Below, in pieces: positions 22,688 to 30,677 of a stretch of DNA of 64,000 nt; position 1 is the first letter of the stretch; the number at the start of each line of letters is the position of its first letter. The notes under the pieces are model-generated. The model made no database searches and was not told the DNA's origin. It saw only the letters and a program-made list of their open reading frames with translations. A program made the translations under genes and the position numbers. Source of the DNA: Exiguobacterium sp. J17977 (GTDB taxonomy: Bacteria > Bacillota > Bacilli > Exiguobacteriales > Exiguobacteriaceae); the NCBI RefSeq assembly GCF_018616375.1, contig NZ_JAEQBB010000004.1, forward strand, positions 1 to 64,000. The letters run 5' to 3'.

Positions 22688-23899
22688 ATGAAACAAAAAC
22701 TCGTATTAGCTTATTCAGGTGGACTTGATACATCGGTCGCAATCAAATGGTTGGATGAACAAGGGTATGACGTCATCGCCTGCTGTTTGAACGTCGGCGA
22801 AGGAAAAGACTTGGAGCGCATCCAACAGAAGGCACTCAAAGTCGGGGCCATCAAATCGGTCGTCATCGATGCGGTCGATGAGTTCGTCAACGATTTCGCC
22901 CGTTACTCGATGCAGGCCCATACGATGTATGAGGGCGTCTACCCGCTCGTCTCAGCCCTATCGCGCCCGCTCATCTCGAAAAAGCTAGTCGAGGTCGCTC
23001 AAGCCGAAGGCGCCATCGCCGTCGCCCACGGATGCACGGGGAAAGGGAACGACCAAGTCCGGTTCGAAGTGTCGATTCATGCGCTCGACCCGTCGCTTGA
23101 AATCATCGCGCCGGTCCGGGAGTGGAAATGGTCACGGGAAGAAGAAATCGCCTATGCGGCCGAACACGGTATTCCAATCCCGATCGTCCAAGAAGAACCG
23201 TTCTCGATCGATCAAAACATCTGGGGCCGGGCCGTCGAATGTGGCATCCTTGAGGATCCTTGGGCCGCTCCACCTGCGAGCGCCTATGAATTGACGGCGC
23301 AACTCGAAGACACACCGAACGAACCGACGTATGTCGAAATCGAATTTAACGCTGGAATCCCGGTCGCCATGAATGGACAAGCGGCGACGTTCACATCGAT
23401 TCTCGAGCAGTTGAATATCGTTGCCGGGGCGCACGGTATCGGGAAAATAGACCACATCGAGAACCGGGTCGTCGGCATCAAATCGCGGGAAGTGTATGAG
23501 GCACCTGGTGCGATGACGCTCATCACGGCACACCAAGCACTCGAGGCGCTCACGCTCGTTCGGGAAGTCGCCCATTTCAAACCGATTGTCGAACAAAAGT
23601 TGACAGAGACGATTTATAACGGTCTCTGGTACTCACCGCTCACGAAGGCACTCCTCGCCTTCATCGACGAGACACAACAGACGGTGACGGGTACGGTCCG
23701 GATGAAGCTGTTCAAAGGACAGGCCATCGTCGACGGGCGGAAATCACCGATCTCGCTCTATGACGAGCATCTTGCGACATATACGTCAGCCGACACGTTC
23801 GACCAACAAGCGGCCGTCGGCTTCATCAAACTTTGGGGACTGCCGACGAAAGTCCAGGCGGAAGTGATCGCCGAGAAAGGAACGATGGTGCATGAGTAA
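22688..23899 (+). CDS. argG: Argininosuccinate synthase
   Basis: 403 residues. The ATP pyrophosphatase loop [10 protein letters not shown] is at residues 7-16. Other blocks are [20 protein letters not shown] and [12 protein letters not shown]. It joins citrulline and aspartate with ATP to form argininosuccinate, the seventh step of arginine synthesis. GGGGTGTAAGGAA precedes the ATG at 22688. It overlaps argH by 8 bases. Confidence 0.96.
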   Translation: MKQKLVLAYSGGLDTSVAIKWLDEQGYDVIACCLNVGEGKDLERIQQKALKVGAIKSVVIDAVDEFVNDFARYSMQAHTMYEGVYPLVSALSRPLISKKLVEVAQAEGAIAVAHGCTGKGNDQVRFEVSIHALDPSLEIIAPVREWKWSREEEIAYAAEHGIPIPIVQEEPFSIDQNIWGRAVECGILEDPWAAPPASAYELTAQLEDTPNEPTYVEIEFNAGIPVAMNGQAATFTSILEQLNIVAGAHGIGKIDHIENRVVGIKSREVYEAPGAMTLITAHQALEALTLVREVAHFKPIVEQKLTETIYNGLWYSPLTKALLAFIDETQQTVTGTVRMKLFKGQAIVDGRKSPISLYDEHLATYTSADTFDQQAAVGFIKLWGLPTKVQAEVIAEKGTMVHE

Positions 23900-25274
23900 A
23901 CTATGGGGCGGCCGGTTCGAACAGACGGCCAGTGAATGGGTCGATGAGTTCGGCGCCTCGATTCATTTCGACGCCCAGCTCGTGTTAGAAGATATCGAAG
24001 GGAGCATCGCCCACGTGACGATGCTCGGGGAGCAACACATTTTGACGACGGACGAAGTCGCGCAAATCGTCGCGGGTTTGAAGACGCTAGCCAAGAAGGC
24101 GCAAGCGAACGAATTGACGTTCAACGTCTTCCATGAAGATATCCATATGAACCTCGAGGCGTTGTTGCATGAAGAGATTGGTCCGGTCGCTGGCAAGATG
24201 CACACGGCCCGTAGCCGGAACGATCAGGTCGCGACCGATATGCACCTCTATTTGAAACGCCGTGTCCTTGAAACGATTGAAGGGATTGAGGCCGTGCAGA
24301 CGGCGCTCTATGACCACGCCGCTAAGAACGTCGAATCGATCATGCCAGGCTATACGCATTTGCAACGGGCCCAGCCGGTCTCGCTCGCCCATCACTTGCT
24401 CGCCTACTTCTGGATGCTCGAGCGTGACAAGGAGCGCTTCAGTGACAGCTTGAAACGAATTGACATGAGCCCGCTCGGTGCCGGGGCACTCGCGGGGACG
24501 ACGTTCCCGATCGACCGCCACCGTTCGGCCGAACTGCTCGGCTTCGCCAACGTGTATCCGAACAGCTTGGACGCCGTCAGCGACCGTGATTTCATCTTGG
24601 AATTTTTATCGAACGCATCGCTCCTCATGATGCACTTGTCCCGGTTTTGTGAGGAGTTGATTCTTTGGAGCAGCGAAGAGTATCGATTCATCACGATCTC
24701 TGACGTGTTCTCGACCGGGTCGAGCATGATGCCGCAGAAGAAAAATCCGGACATGGCCGAACTCGTCCGCGGGAAGTCGGGACGGGTCGTCGGCAATCTG
24801 ATGGGACTGCTCACTATCATGAAAGGCTTGCCGCTCGCCTATAACAAAGATTTACAAGAAGACAAAGAGGGCATGTTTGACACCGTCAAGACGGTCCAAG
24901 GCAGCCTCAGTATCATGGCTGGCATGATTCAAGACATGACGTTCCATACCGATACGATGAAACAAGCGACCGAGCGCGATTTCTCGAACGCGACCGAGCT
25001 CGCCGACTATTTGACGGCGAAAGGGATGCCGTTCCGGGAGGCGCACGAAGTGACGGGGACACTCGTCCGTTACTGTATCGACCATCGGCTGTATTTGGCG
25101 GAGCTCCCGCTTGAGACGTATCAAGCCCACTCTGGATTGATTGAACAGGACGTCTACGAGGCACTCTCACCGGTGACGGCCGTCAAACGCCGCAACAGCT
25201 ACGGCGGGACGGGCTTCGACTCGGTTCGGACCCAACTAAACGAGGCGGCAGGAAAACTGCCACAGCGCGCTTGA
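23892..25274 (+). CDS. argH: Argininosuccinate lyase
   Basis: 460 residues of the fumarase/aspartase superfamily. It has N-terminal [38 protein letters not shown] and the flexible signature loop [12 protein letters not shown] with the catalytic serine. It splits argininosuccinate into arginine and fumarate. It is translationally coupled to argG by an 8-base overlap, and a strong terminator follows. Confidence 0.96.
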   Translation: MSKLWGGRFEQTASEWVDEFGASIHFDAQLVLEDIEGSIAHVTMLGEQHILTTDEVAQIVAGLKTLAKKAQANELTFNVFHEDIHMNLEALLHEEIGPVAGKMHTARSRNDQVATDMHLYLKRRVLETIEGIEAVQTALYDHAAKNVESIMPGYTHLQRAQPVSLAHHLLAYFWMLERDKERFSDSLKRIDMSPLGAGALAGTTFPIDRHRSAELLGFANVYPNSLDAVSDRDFILEFLSNASLLMMHLSRFCEELILWSSEEYRFITISDVFSTGSSMMPQKKNPDMAELVRGKSGRVVGNLMGLLTIMKGLPLAYNKDLQEDKEGMFDTVKTVQGSLSIMAGMIQDMTFHTDTMKQATERDFSNATELADYLTAKGMPFREAHEVTGTLVRYCIDHRLYLAELPLETYQAHSGLIEQDVYEALSPVTAVKRRNSYGGTGFDSVRTQLNEAAGKLPQRA

Positions 25275-25277
25275 ATA

Positions 25278-25316
25278 AATGAGCACTTGGTCACTTAAGA
25301 CCAGGTGCTCATTTTA
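25278..25316 (+). terminator. Terminator of argGH
   Basis: AATGAGCACTTGGTC and GACCAGGTGCTCATT arms around ACTTAA, then TTATG. Confidence 0.88.
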
Positions 25317-25340
25317 TGCTTGTCAACCTTACCCAATGAT

Positions 25341-25367
25341 GTTAACCTTATTTTAGTTAACGTTAAC
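25341..25367. promoter_or_regulatory. BirA-type operator of bioY
   Basis: Three GTTAAC half-sites are present: 25341-25346, 25356-25361 and 25362-25367. The outer pair is 15 bases apart, the arrangement of the Firmicutes BirA operator. A TTGTCA-17-TAACCT promoter (25320-25348) overlaps the first half-site, so biotin-loaded BirA should repress. Confidence 0.7.
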
Positions 25368-25385
25368 GGAAAAGGGGTTTACATA

Positions 25386-25916
25386 ATGAAGATTCATGAT
25401 TTAACGCAAATCGCTATCGGCGCCGCCCTGCTCGCGAGCATCGGTTCAATCGCTATCCCAATCGGCCCTGTGCCAATCACACTGCAAATGCTCGGCATCA
25501 TGACCGTCGCTTCGATCCTTGGGGCCAAAAAAGGTGGACTCGCTGTCGTCGTCTATCTCTTGCTCGGTTTAATCGGATTACCGGTGTTGAGCGGTTCGGG
25601 CGGACTTGCGCCGTTCGTCGGTCCGACGGTCGGCTATCTGCTTTCCTTCCCGATTGCGGCCTTTTTGATTGGATGGTTATCGAAACGTCATCGTTCGTTC
25701 CCTGCCCTCGTCGTTTATAACGTCTTAGTCGGACTCGGACTCGTCTATTTGCTCGGCAGTCTCGGCCTTCAAGCCGTGTTCGGCATGACGTTCATCGATG
25801 CGCTCAAAGTGAATATTCCGTTCATCGTCGGTGATTTGATCAAAGCGATTTTAGCGGCAGCCATCGCCTATAAAGTCTCGACCAACCCGCAAATACGTCG
25901 AACCCTCGCTTCTTGA
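25386..25916 (+). CDS. bioY: Biotin transporter substrate-binding component BioY
   Basis: 176 residues, six membrane segments, with the BioY blocks IPIGPVPITLQMLGIM, GAKKGGLAVVVYLLLGLIGLPV and the glycine-rich FVGPTVGYLLSFP. It captures biotin as the S component of a group II ECF transporter; the shared EcfT and ATPases must be encoded elsewhere, since the ECF set at the left end is of YkoCD type. The longer frame from 25305 is rejected because AAAAGGGGTTTAC precedes the ATG at 25386. BirA-like boxes lie upstream. Confidence 0.93.
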   Translation: MKIHDLTQIAIGAALLASIGSIAIPIGPVPITLQMLGIMTVASILGAKKGGLAVVVYLLLGLIGLPVLSGSGGLAPFVGPTVGYLLSFPIAAFLIGWLSKRHRSFPALVVYNVLVGLGLVYLLGSLGLQAVFGMTFIDALKVNIPFIVGDLIKAILAAAIAYKVSTNPQIRRTLAS

Positions 25917-25979
25917 AGGTTCAAACGTTTCATCGGAAAGTAGAGGTGGAACGTATATAGTATGGAAGGGGGTGTCCTT

Positions 25980-26174
25980 ATGAGCGATTCAACGTTTCGC
26001 AAGCGATTGGTCAAAGCGACCCATCTCCATCGCTCGCCGAAAGGACAACGCCACGGGGAAGACAAACCGCGGCGTGAAAAACGCGACATCGAGGCGTTCG
26101 AAGAACGTCTCCGTGAAGCGAAGAGCAAAGTCGGAGAGATTCAGGAAAACATTGACCATATTGCTAGACGTTAG
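25980..26174 (+). CDS. Small basic/charged hypothetical protein
   Basis: 64 residues from the ATG at 25980, which follows GGAAGGGGGTG. The chain is strongly charged: a basic half (KRLVKATHLHRSPKGQRHG, KPRREKRD) and a predicted helix or short coiled coil (EAFEERLREAKSKVGEIQENIDHI). There is no membrane segment. A terminator follows. I recognise no family. Confidence 0.7.
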   Translation: MSDSTFRKRLVKATHLHRSPKGQRHGEDKPRREKRDIEAFEERLREAKSKVGEIQENIDHIARR

Positions 26175-26176
26175 AA

Positions 26177-26200
26177 CCTCGTCCTCGGACGGGGTTTTTT
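26177..26200 (+). terminator. Terminator after the small charged protein gene
   Basis: CCTCGTC and GACGGGG hairpin followed by six T. Confidence 0.85.
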
Positions 26201-26273
26201 ATTGTACTGAACGAATAACTAAGGCCCGGTATGTTGCTTCAGTCTGATTGGGATATCGTAGCCTCGTCTCCAC

Positions 26274-26304
26274 AAACAAACCCCCGTCCATAGACGAGGG
26301 TTTA
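26274..26304 (-). terminator. Terminator of the TauE-like gene
   Basis: Minus strand AAACCCTCGTC and GACGGGGGTTT around TATG, followed by GTTTG. Confidence 0.82.
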
Positions 26305-26307
26305 CCT

Positions 26308-27156
26308 TTACTTCGACCGCGGTCGGATGAACAGCGCGACGATGAATGAGAGCGCGAGCACGACGAGCAGTCCGAGTGAAATGTCATTATAGCCGAGCAA
26401 ATTGAGAGCAACACTGATGGCGACGGCGACATAGAAGCCACCGAGCGCCTTTTTGACGAGTTGCGAACTGAACCGCTGCAACTGCTTCGCCCCAATCGGC
26501 GAACCAATCATCGCCCCGGCGATTAAGGCGATACCATGCCAATAATTCACATCAGCGCCGGCGACAGCATAGTTGATCACACCCGAGACGACGATGAGGA
26601 ACGCCGCGGCGATGCTCGTCCCGACGGCCCGTTTCATCTCGGTGTTGAGCAATTTGACTTGAAGCGGTGTCAACACGAAGCCACCACTGACACCCATGAG
26701 TGATGAGATGAATCCGCCGAACAATCCAATGAAGCCAAGGCGCGGGACCGACTCCGAACCGACGCTGCCCTCCTCATGCTGTTTCGAACGGAAGAACGAG
26801 ACGGCGAAATACGTCAACAGCGCGATATAGGCCAGCGAGATGACCGGTTTCGCCCCGTCGAGCGTCTCGAGATATAACACGAGCGGAGTCGCCACCCACG
26901 TGCCGGCGACCCCAAACGCACCGATCAAGAGGGCATGTTTCGGGTTGACGTTTTTTAATTTGATGTGGGAGATTGTGCCGGCCGTCGTCGATCCGAGCGT
27001 GAGCATGAGACTGAGCGCGATGGCCGCACTCGCCTCGTATCCGAAGACGAGCAGGAGAGGCGTGAGTAAAATTCCGCCGCCGATGCCGAAGAATCCGCTC
27101 AATATCCCGATGAGCGTTCCGAGCAACAGAAACGATAGTAATGCTGTGACGTCCAT
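26308..27156 (-). CDS. TauE/SafE-family sulfite/organosulfonate permease (YfcA-like)
   Basis: 282 residues, eight or nine membrane segments. The family repeat is visible twice: SGFFGIGGGILLTPLLL near the start and ISSLMGVSGGFVLTPLQV in the middle, both with the G-x-G-G-G core. Members export sulfite, sulfonates or related anions. The substrate is unknown here, since no sulfur genes adjoin it. The ATG at 27156 is the first of the frame. Monocistronic, with its own terminator. Confidence 0.87.
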   Translation of the reverse strand: MDVTALLSFLLLGTLIGILSGFFGIGGGILLTPLLLVFGYEASAAIALSLMLTLGSTTAGTISHIKLKNVNPKHALLIGAFGVAGTWVATPLVLYLETLDGAKPVISLAYIALLTYFAVSFFRSKQHEEGSVGSESVPRLGFIGLFGGFISSLMGVSGGFVLTPLQVKLLNTEMKRAVGTSIAAAFLIVVSGVINYAVAGADVNYWHGIALIAGAMIGSPIGAKQLQRFSSQLVKKALGGFYVAVAISVALNLLGYNDISLGLLVVLALSFIVALFIRPRSK

Positions 27157-27197
27157 GGAAAAACCTTCTTTCTTTCCTTTTCATAACTAATCATAAC

Positions 27198-27225
27198 AAA
27201 AAAGGAGCGCATGTTGCGCCCCTTA
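27198..27225 (-). terminator. Terminator of the three-gene orphan cluster
   Basis: Minus strand AAGGGGCGC and GCGCTCCTT around AACAT, followed by six T. Confidence 0.85.
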
Positions 27226-27243
27226 AAATCAATTTTGTATCCG

Positions 27244-27600
27244 TCACGGGTACAAGTCTTCCTCTTGCAAGTAGCCAATGAAGGAATCTTGCAGTTCCCC
27301 TTCTGTGTCCACATCATCGAGCAATAATGTCGCTTCAATGTCTGAATCAATTAGTCCCGAGCTACCGTCGATCAATCCGAAGACGTGAGAGACCGTATCC
27401 ACCATCACGACTTCAATGATATGCATCATCAACTTTTGTTGTTCTGGATTCATCTGTTGATACATGTGAATCGCATGACTGTACAGGTCGGTATCTGATA
27501 GCGATACTTCTTCTACATACATATCCTTATAGCCTGAAAGGGCATCTTGTACGACAGTCGCGTATACATCTTTTACAAATTGTTCTATTTTTTCTTCCAT
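27244..27600 (-). CDS. Unrecognised acidic protein (orphan cluster, last gene)
   Basis: 118 residues from the ATG at 27600, which follows GAAGGAGCGACTGAA; the frame extends upstream inside the previous gene's end. The chain is acidic, mostly helical to about residue 70, then VFGLIDGSSGL and a C-terminal GELQDSFIGYLQEEDLY. The pattern of a short strand with IDGSS followed by LQDxF is seen in some toxin-immunity and SMI1-like small proteins, but I cannot name a family. It begins 19 bases after the stop of the upstream gene, so the two are in one operon. Base composition is lower in GC than the surroundings. Confidence 0.75.
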   Translation of the reverse strand: MEEKIEQFVKDVYATVVQDALSGYKDMYVEEVSLSDTDLYSHAIHMYQQMNPEQQKLMMHIIEVVMVDTVSHVFGLIDGSSGLIDSDIEATLLLDDVDTEGELQDSFIGYLQEEDLYP

Positions 27601-27619
27601 TTCAGTCGCTCCTTCTACC

Positions 27620-28375
27620 TCAAATGTCATCGAGCGAGAAGTCAGTAGAACGTAGCCGCTCCGCTTCTAGCATCAAGTCCTCATCTATCACTTTTTTCAA
27701 TAATACGCCGGGTCCGATATGCGTCCTGGCCGCTTCGCGTCTTGCCACGAAGTATAGGTCGTCGAAAGCTTCGGTCAATTGAAAGTACGCTCCATCCGCT
27801 CCAAAATCAACCGCTACCCAATCAAACGCTTCAACCGTTTCGATGTGTCCATGCTCTAGTAAGGCGTGACTCCAATAGTTAATCCAACTCACCTCACGCA
27901 CTTTTAAGAACCAGAAATCATCCCGTTCATGCGTCCAGAACATCGTCTCGTTTAAAAGTTGGTCTGTATCGACAAAAACGTCCCGATCCAAATCTAGTTC
28001 AATCGATGCCCGATAAGGTCTCCACGTCTCACATACAAAACGAAACAAGTCTGTCCATTTGGTTTGTTCTAACTGAAATTGCTGTTTACTGATTGCAAAG
28101 TGAAAGCCTGCACTGCCTGGCAATCCGCCTCGAGGGTAAATATTCATGTAGCTCTTCCGCTTCTCTAATCTGCCGATAAAACTATAAGTATCCTCGAGTC
28201 CTTCAATCCACATTTCCTTAAATATTTCTTTAGTGAACGATTGCTTGACCGGCTCGAAAAATCCAACTCTTGATAGTTGTACCTCGAACTGATTCAACAA
28301 TTCCAAAAAGTTCTCTGCGTGACTTCTTGTCCCAATGTCCTCTTCAAAACAGAACCTTAACGAAATCGTCTCCAT
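27620..28375 (-). CDS. Unrecognised protein, possibly immunity-like (orphan cluster)
   Basis: 251 residues from the ATG at 28375 (METISLRF), preceded by GGAGTGAAAGGT; upstream in-frame starts lack such a site. It is a soluble mixed alpha/beta protein, with aromatic-rich blocks (GSAGFHFAISKQQF, WTDLFRFVCETWRP, FWFLKVREVSWINYW). The arrangement faintly recalls polymorphic-toxin immunity proteins of the Imm52 type, but that is a weak impression. GC is visibly below that of flanking housekeeping genes, which hints at transfer. It is the middle gene of three. Confidence 0.75.
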   Translation of the reverse strand: METISLRFCFEEDIGTRSHAENFLELLNQFEVQLSRVGFFEPVKQSFTKEIFKEMWIEGLEDTYSFIGRLEKRKSYMNIYPRGGLPGSAGFHFAISKQQFQLEQTKWTDLFRFVCETWRPYRASIELDLDRDVFVDTDQLLNETMFWTHERDDFWFLKVREVSWINYWSHALLEHGHIETVEAFDWVAVDFGADGAYFQLTEAFDDLYFVARREAARTHIGPGVLLKKVIDEDLMLEAERLRSTDFSLDDI

Positions 28376-28459
28376 ACCTTTCACTCCAATATTCATTAGT
28401 TCCAGCAAATTTATCGAATATGTGACTGGTTCCTAATTGTTTACTTGTCTCAACGTGAG

Positions 28460-28870
28460 TCAAGGTAGAAACGGTGGCGGCAAGATTTCAGTCATCTCTT
28501 GCTCCAAATGTTTACAGAACCGCTCCATCTCCTCTTTCGGGAAGAAGAATGCATCCACCCGCTTCGGTCCAGTCCTCGCCCAAAACGTCCACTTATATGA
28601 TTCATCCGCCTTCCGCTCAATCCTCAAGACGAAATACGGTTCGATCGGATCGAGTAGATACTTGTCCGAGGTGCCATCTAGCAGCGTTCTCATATGAAAC
28701 AAAAGATCTTGGAACTCCGATTCAAGGAGCAACGACCCGTAAAACTTGAAGATGAATAGCTGTTCTACTTCGATTGTGAACAAAGAAGCGATGAACACGT
28801 CTTCCCCTGTTTCTGAATATTTTCTTGGGAACAGTTCAATCGTTACGTCCTTATGTTGAATCTTCGCCAT
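28460..28870 (-). CDS. Unrecognised protein (orphan cluster, first gene)
   Basis: 136 residues. The ATG at 28870 follows GGAGTGGGC. It is soluble, with alternating strands and a helix at the end (KEEMERFCKHLEQEM) followed by a proline-rich tail (ILPPPFLP). Many phenylalanines and leucines (IEVEQLFIFKFYGSLLLE) suggest a compact beta-rich core. No family is recognised. It lies 84 bases upstream of the 251-residue gene on the same strand, and base composition is AT-rich like its neighbours, so the three likely arrived together. Confidence 0.72.
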   Translation of the reverse strand: MAKIQHKDVTIELFPRKYSETGEDVFIASLFTIEVEQLFIFKFYGSLLLESEFQDLLFHMRTLLDGTSDKYLLDPIEPYFVLRIERKADESYKWTFWARTGPKRVDAFFFPKEEMERFCKHLEQEMTEILPPPFLP

Positions 28871-28930
28871 ATGCCCACTCCAATCGGTTTCACTTTACTG
28901 ATTGACGCCGAACCGATGACGCTTCTCACG

Positions 28931-28956
28931 AAAAGAGTCCAGGTTTCCCCAGACTC
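28931..28956 (-). terminator. Terminator of the alpha/beta hydrolase gene
   Basis: Minus strand GAGTCTGG and CCTGGACTC hairpin followed by four T. Confidence 0.75.
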
Positions 28957-28961
28957 CTCGT

Positions 28962-29849
28962 TCACAACACACGCTCTAAAAACTCGAATACCGTCTGTCG
29001 ATATTCGGTTTGGAACGAGCGATGCGACTGCACGTGCCCGTCATTCTCGGTCACCCACAGCTCGACATCCTCGCCGGCCGCGGCCAATTGCTCGCTCTCG
29101 CTTACGGGAATTGCATCATCACCTTGACTATGAATCAATAACACCGGTGCCTCGATTTGAGCCATATCGTCAATCGGCTTCACTAAATCCGCATCGAGCC
29201 CCGTGAACCAAGGCGTCACCGTCATGATGACCGGCGTGAACGGGAAATTCGGCAAATCGCTCCACACCGGAAGATTCGTCTCGAGATAACCACGGAGGTC
29301 ACTGAACGGGCTATCGGCGATGACGGCGGCCACATCCGTGTCGTCAGCTGTCGCGAGCGCCGTGGCGGCACCCATCGAGACGCCGAACAGGACGATCGGC
29401 CCGTCCGAGCGCTCTTTCGCATAGGCGATGGCGGCAGCGAGGTCGGATTGTTCCTTCGCCCCGACCGTCACGCGGTCCCCTTCTGAAATACCGGAGCCAC
29501 GAAAATCGAACGTCAAAAACTGATACCCTTGCTCATGGAATTCCGGAATCAATTCTTTGAGCGGCAAATCAGTTTGTTCCCGGTTCTTCCCGTAGCCATG
29601 CGCGAAGACAATAGTCGCGCGCGGCGTCGGGTGTGGAATCCACCAGCCGTATAAATCTTGTTGATCTTCTGATTCAATCGTGATGTTCTCATACTTGACG
29701 CCTAACGTCTTCGGGGTGAACGTCAACGTCTCTCGTTCAGGTGACGTCAATTGATCCCCGATATGGGCCGAGATGCCCACAACGGCAAGAAACGCGACGA
29801 GAACCAACACCCCGACAGCGATTCCCACATATTTGACCCAGCGATTCAT
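28962..29849 (-). CDS. Membrane-anchored alpha/beta hydrolase
   Basis: 295 residues. An N-terminal hydrophobic anchor (about 7-29) is followed by an alpha/beta-hydrolase domain: the oxyanion region FAHGYGKNR, nucleophile elbow GVSMG with Ser158, an acid in LLIHSQGDDAIP, and histidine in NDGHVQSH. It resembles the BEM46/serine-aminopeptidase-like group (YqkD/YfhR type), which act as esterases of unknown substrate. The catalytic domain probably faces outward. GAGAGGGGCACTGCG precedes the ATG. Confidence 0.87.
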   Translation of the reverse strand: MNRWVKYVGIAVGVLVLVAFLAVVGISAHIGDQLTSPERETLTFTPKTLGVKYENITIESEDQQDLYGWWIPHPTPRATIVFAHGYGKNREQTDLPLKELIPEFHEQGYQFLTFDFRGSGISEGDRVTVGAKEQSDLAAAIAYAKERSDGPIVLFGVSMGAATALATADDTDVAAVIADSPFSDLRGYLETNLPVWSDLPNFPFTPVIMTVTPWFTGLDADLVKPIDDMAQIEAPVLLIHSQGDDAIPVSESEQLAAAGEDVELWVTENDGHVQSHRSFQTEYRQTVFEFLERVL

Positions 29850-29889
29850 CGCAGTGCCCCTCTCCTAAGTATAGTTCGCATCAGCCGTC

Positions 29890-30672
29890 TCACCGGAGCC
29901 AGCTCCGCAAGGCGACAAGCGCATGTTGTACCGGCTCCCACGTGTCCGACGGAATGATGTAACACGTCGCCTCGTGAATCGTGAACGTCTTGACGTCCGC
30001 CCGCTTGACGATATTTTCGCCGATGGGACCGAACGGGTCACTGTTGACGTCAGTATGCTCGAACGACTTCCACACCCGTTGACCGTTCTCCATTAATGCA
30101 CATTCGAACGGCTTCACAGGCCCATCAATCCCGTATTCGGCATAATGCCACAGCGTCGTCGCATCAAGCGGCGAACCGAGATGGACGATCTTTGCATCGC
30201 GCTCAATCATCCGTTCGAGCGGCGAACCTGGACCGAAACCGACGTCGAGCGTATGTCCGGCCACGATTTGTTCGGCGTCCCGTCCCCATGCGGCGACCGA
30301 CCACATCGGATGGTCGCTTCGGAACACATCAGGATATGAGCGGAACAGCTCTGGGACTCGACCCATCCCTCGGGTCGCTGTCTTCGCCGGGTCATACGCT
30401 GGCATCTCGTCACGGATGGTCTGCCACCATTCGACGGGGACCGGCGGGGCTTCCCATTCAGCTGGATTTGAATTGTCCCCGCTCTGGGTCGCCATCATGA
30501 TGAGCCCGTCCGGTCCGACCGCTTCTTGGAGCGCTTCGATGACCGTTTGGGGACCGCCGCACACCCAACCGAGTTTTGATAACGACGTGTGGACGAACAG
30601 TGCGTCCCCTCGTCGGATACCCGCCTCTTGCAGGTGGGTCACTAGCGTTGTTTTCGTTTCCATATGTTTCAT
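29890..30672 (-). CDS. Aminoglycoside 3-N-acetyltransferase family protein (AAC(3)/YokD-like)
   Basis: 260 residues. The antibiotic_NAT family blocks are LFVHTSLSKLGWVCGGPQTVIEAL, MMATQS, DHPMWSVAAWG and the catalytic-region H in TLWHYAEY. Members move acetyl from acetyl-CoA to the 3-amino group of aminoglycosides; chromosomal relatives such as YokD/YkuR-neighbour types often show no resistance. The ATG at 30672 overlaps the sbcC 3' end: GGAG of the last sbcC codons acts as its ribosome site. It therefore ends the sbcDC operon. Actual drug activity cannot be inferred. Confidence 0.88.
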   Translation of the reverse strand: MKHMETKTTLVTHLQEAGIRRGDALFVHTSLSKLGWVCGGPQTVIEALQEAVGPDGLIMMATQSGDNSNPAEWEAPPVPVEWWQTIRDEMPAYDPAKTATRGMGRVPELFRSYPDVFRSDHPMWSVAAWGRDAEQIVAGHTLDVGFGPGSPLERMIERDAKIVHLGSPLDATTLWHYAEYGIDGPVKPFECALMENGQRVWKSFEHTDVNSDPFGPIGENIVKRADVKTFTIHEATCYIIPSDTWEPVQHALVALRSWLR

Positions 30673-30677
30673 CGGTC

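Noticed and set aside
27244-28870. Calling the orphan cluster a toxin-immunity or phage-defence system
   Set aside because: No toxin, nuclease, ATPase or other effector domain is visible in any of the three proteins; only a compositional and stylistic hint exists.
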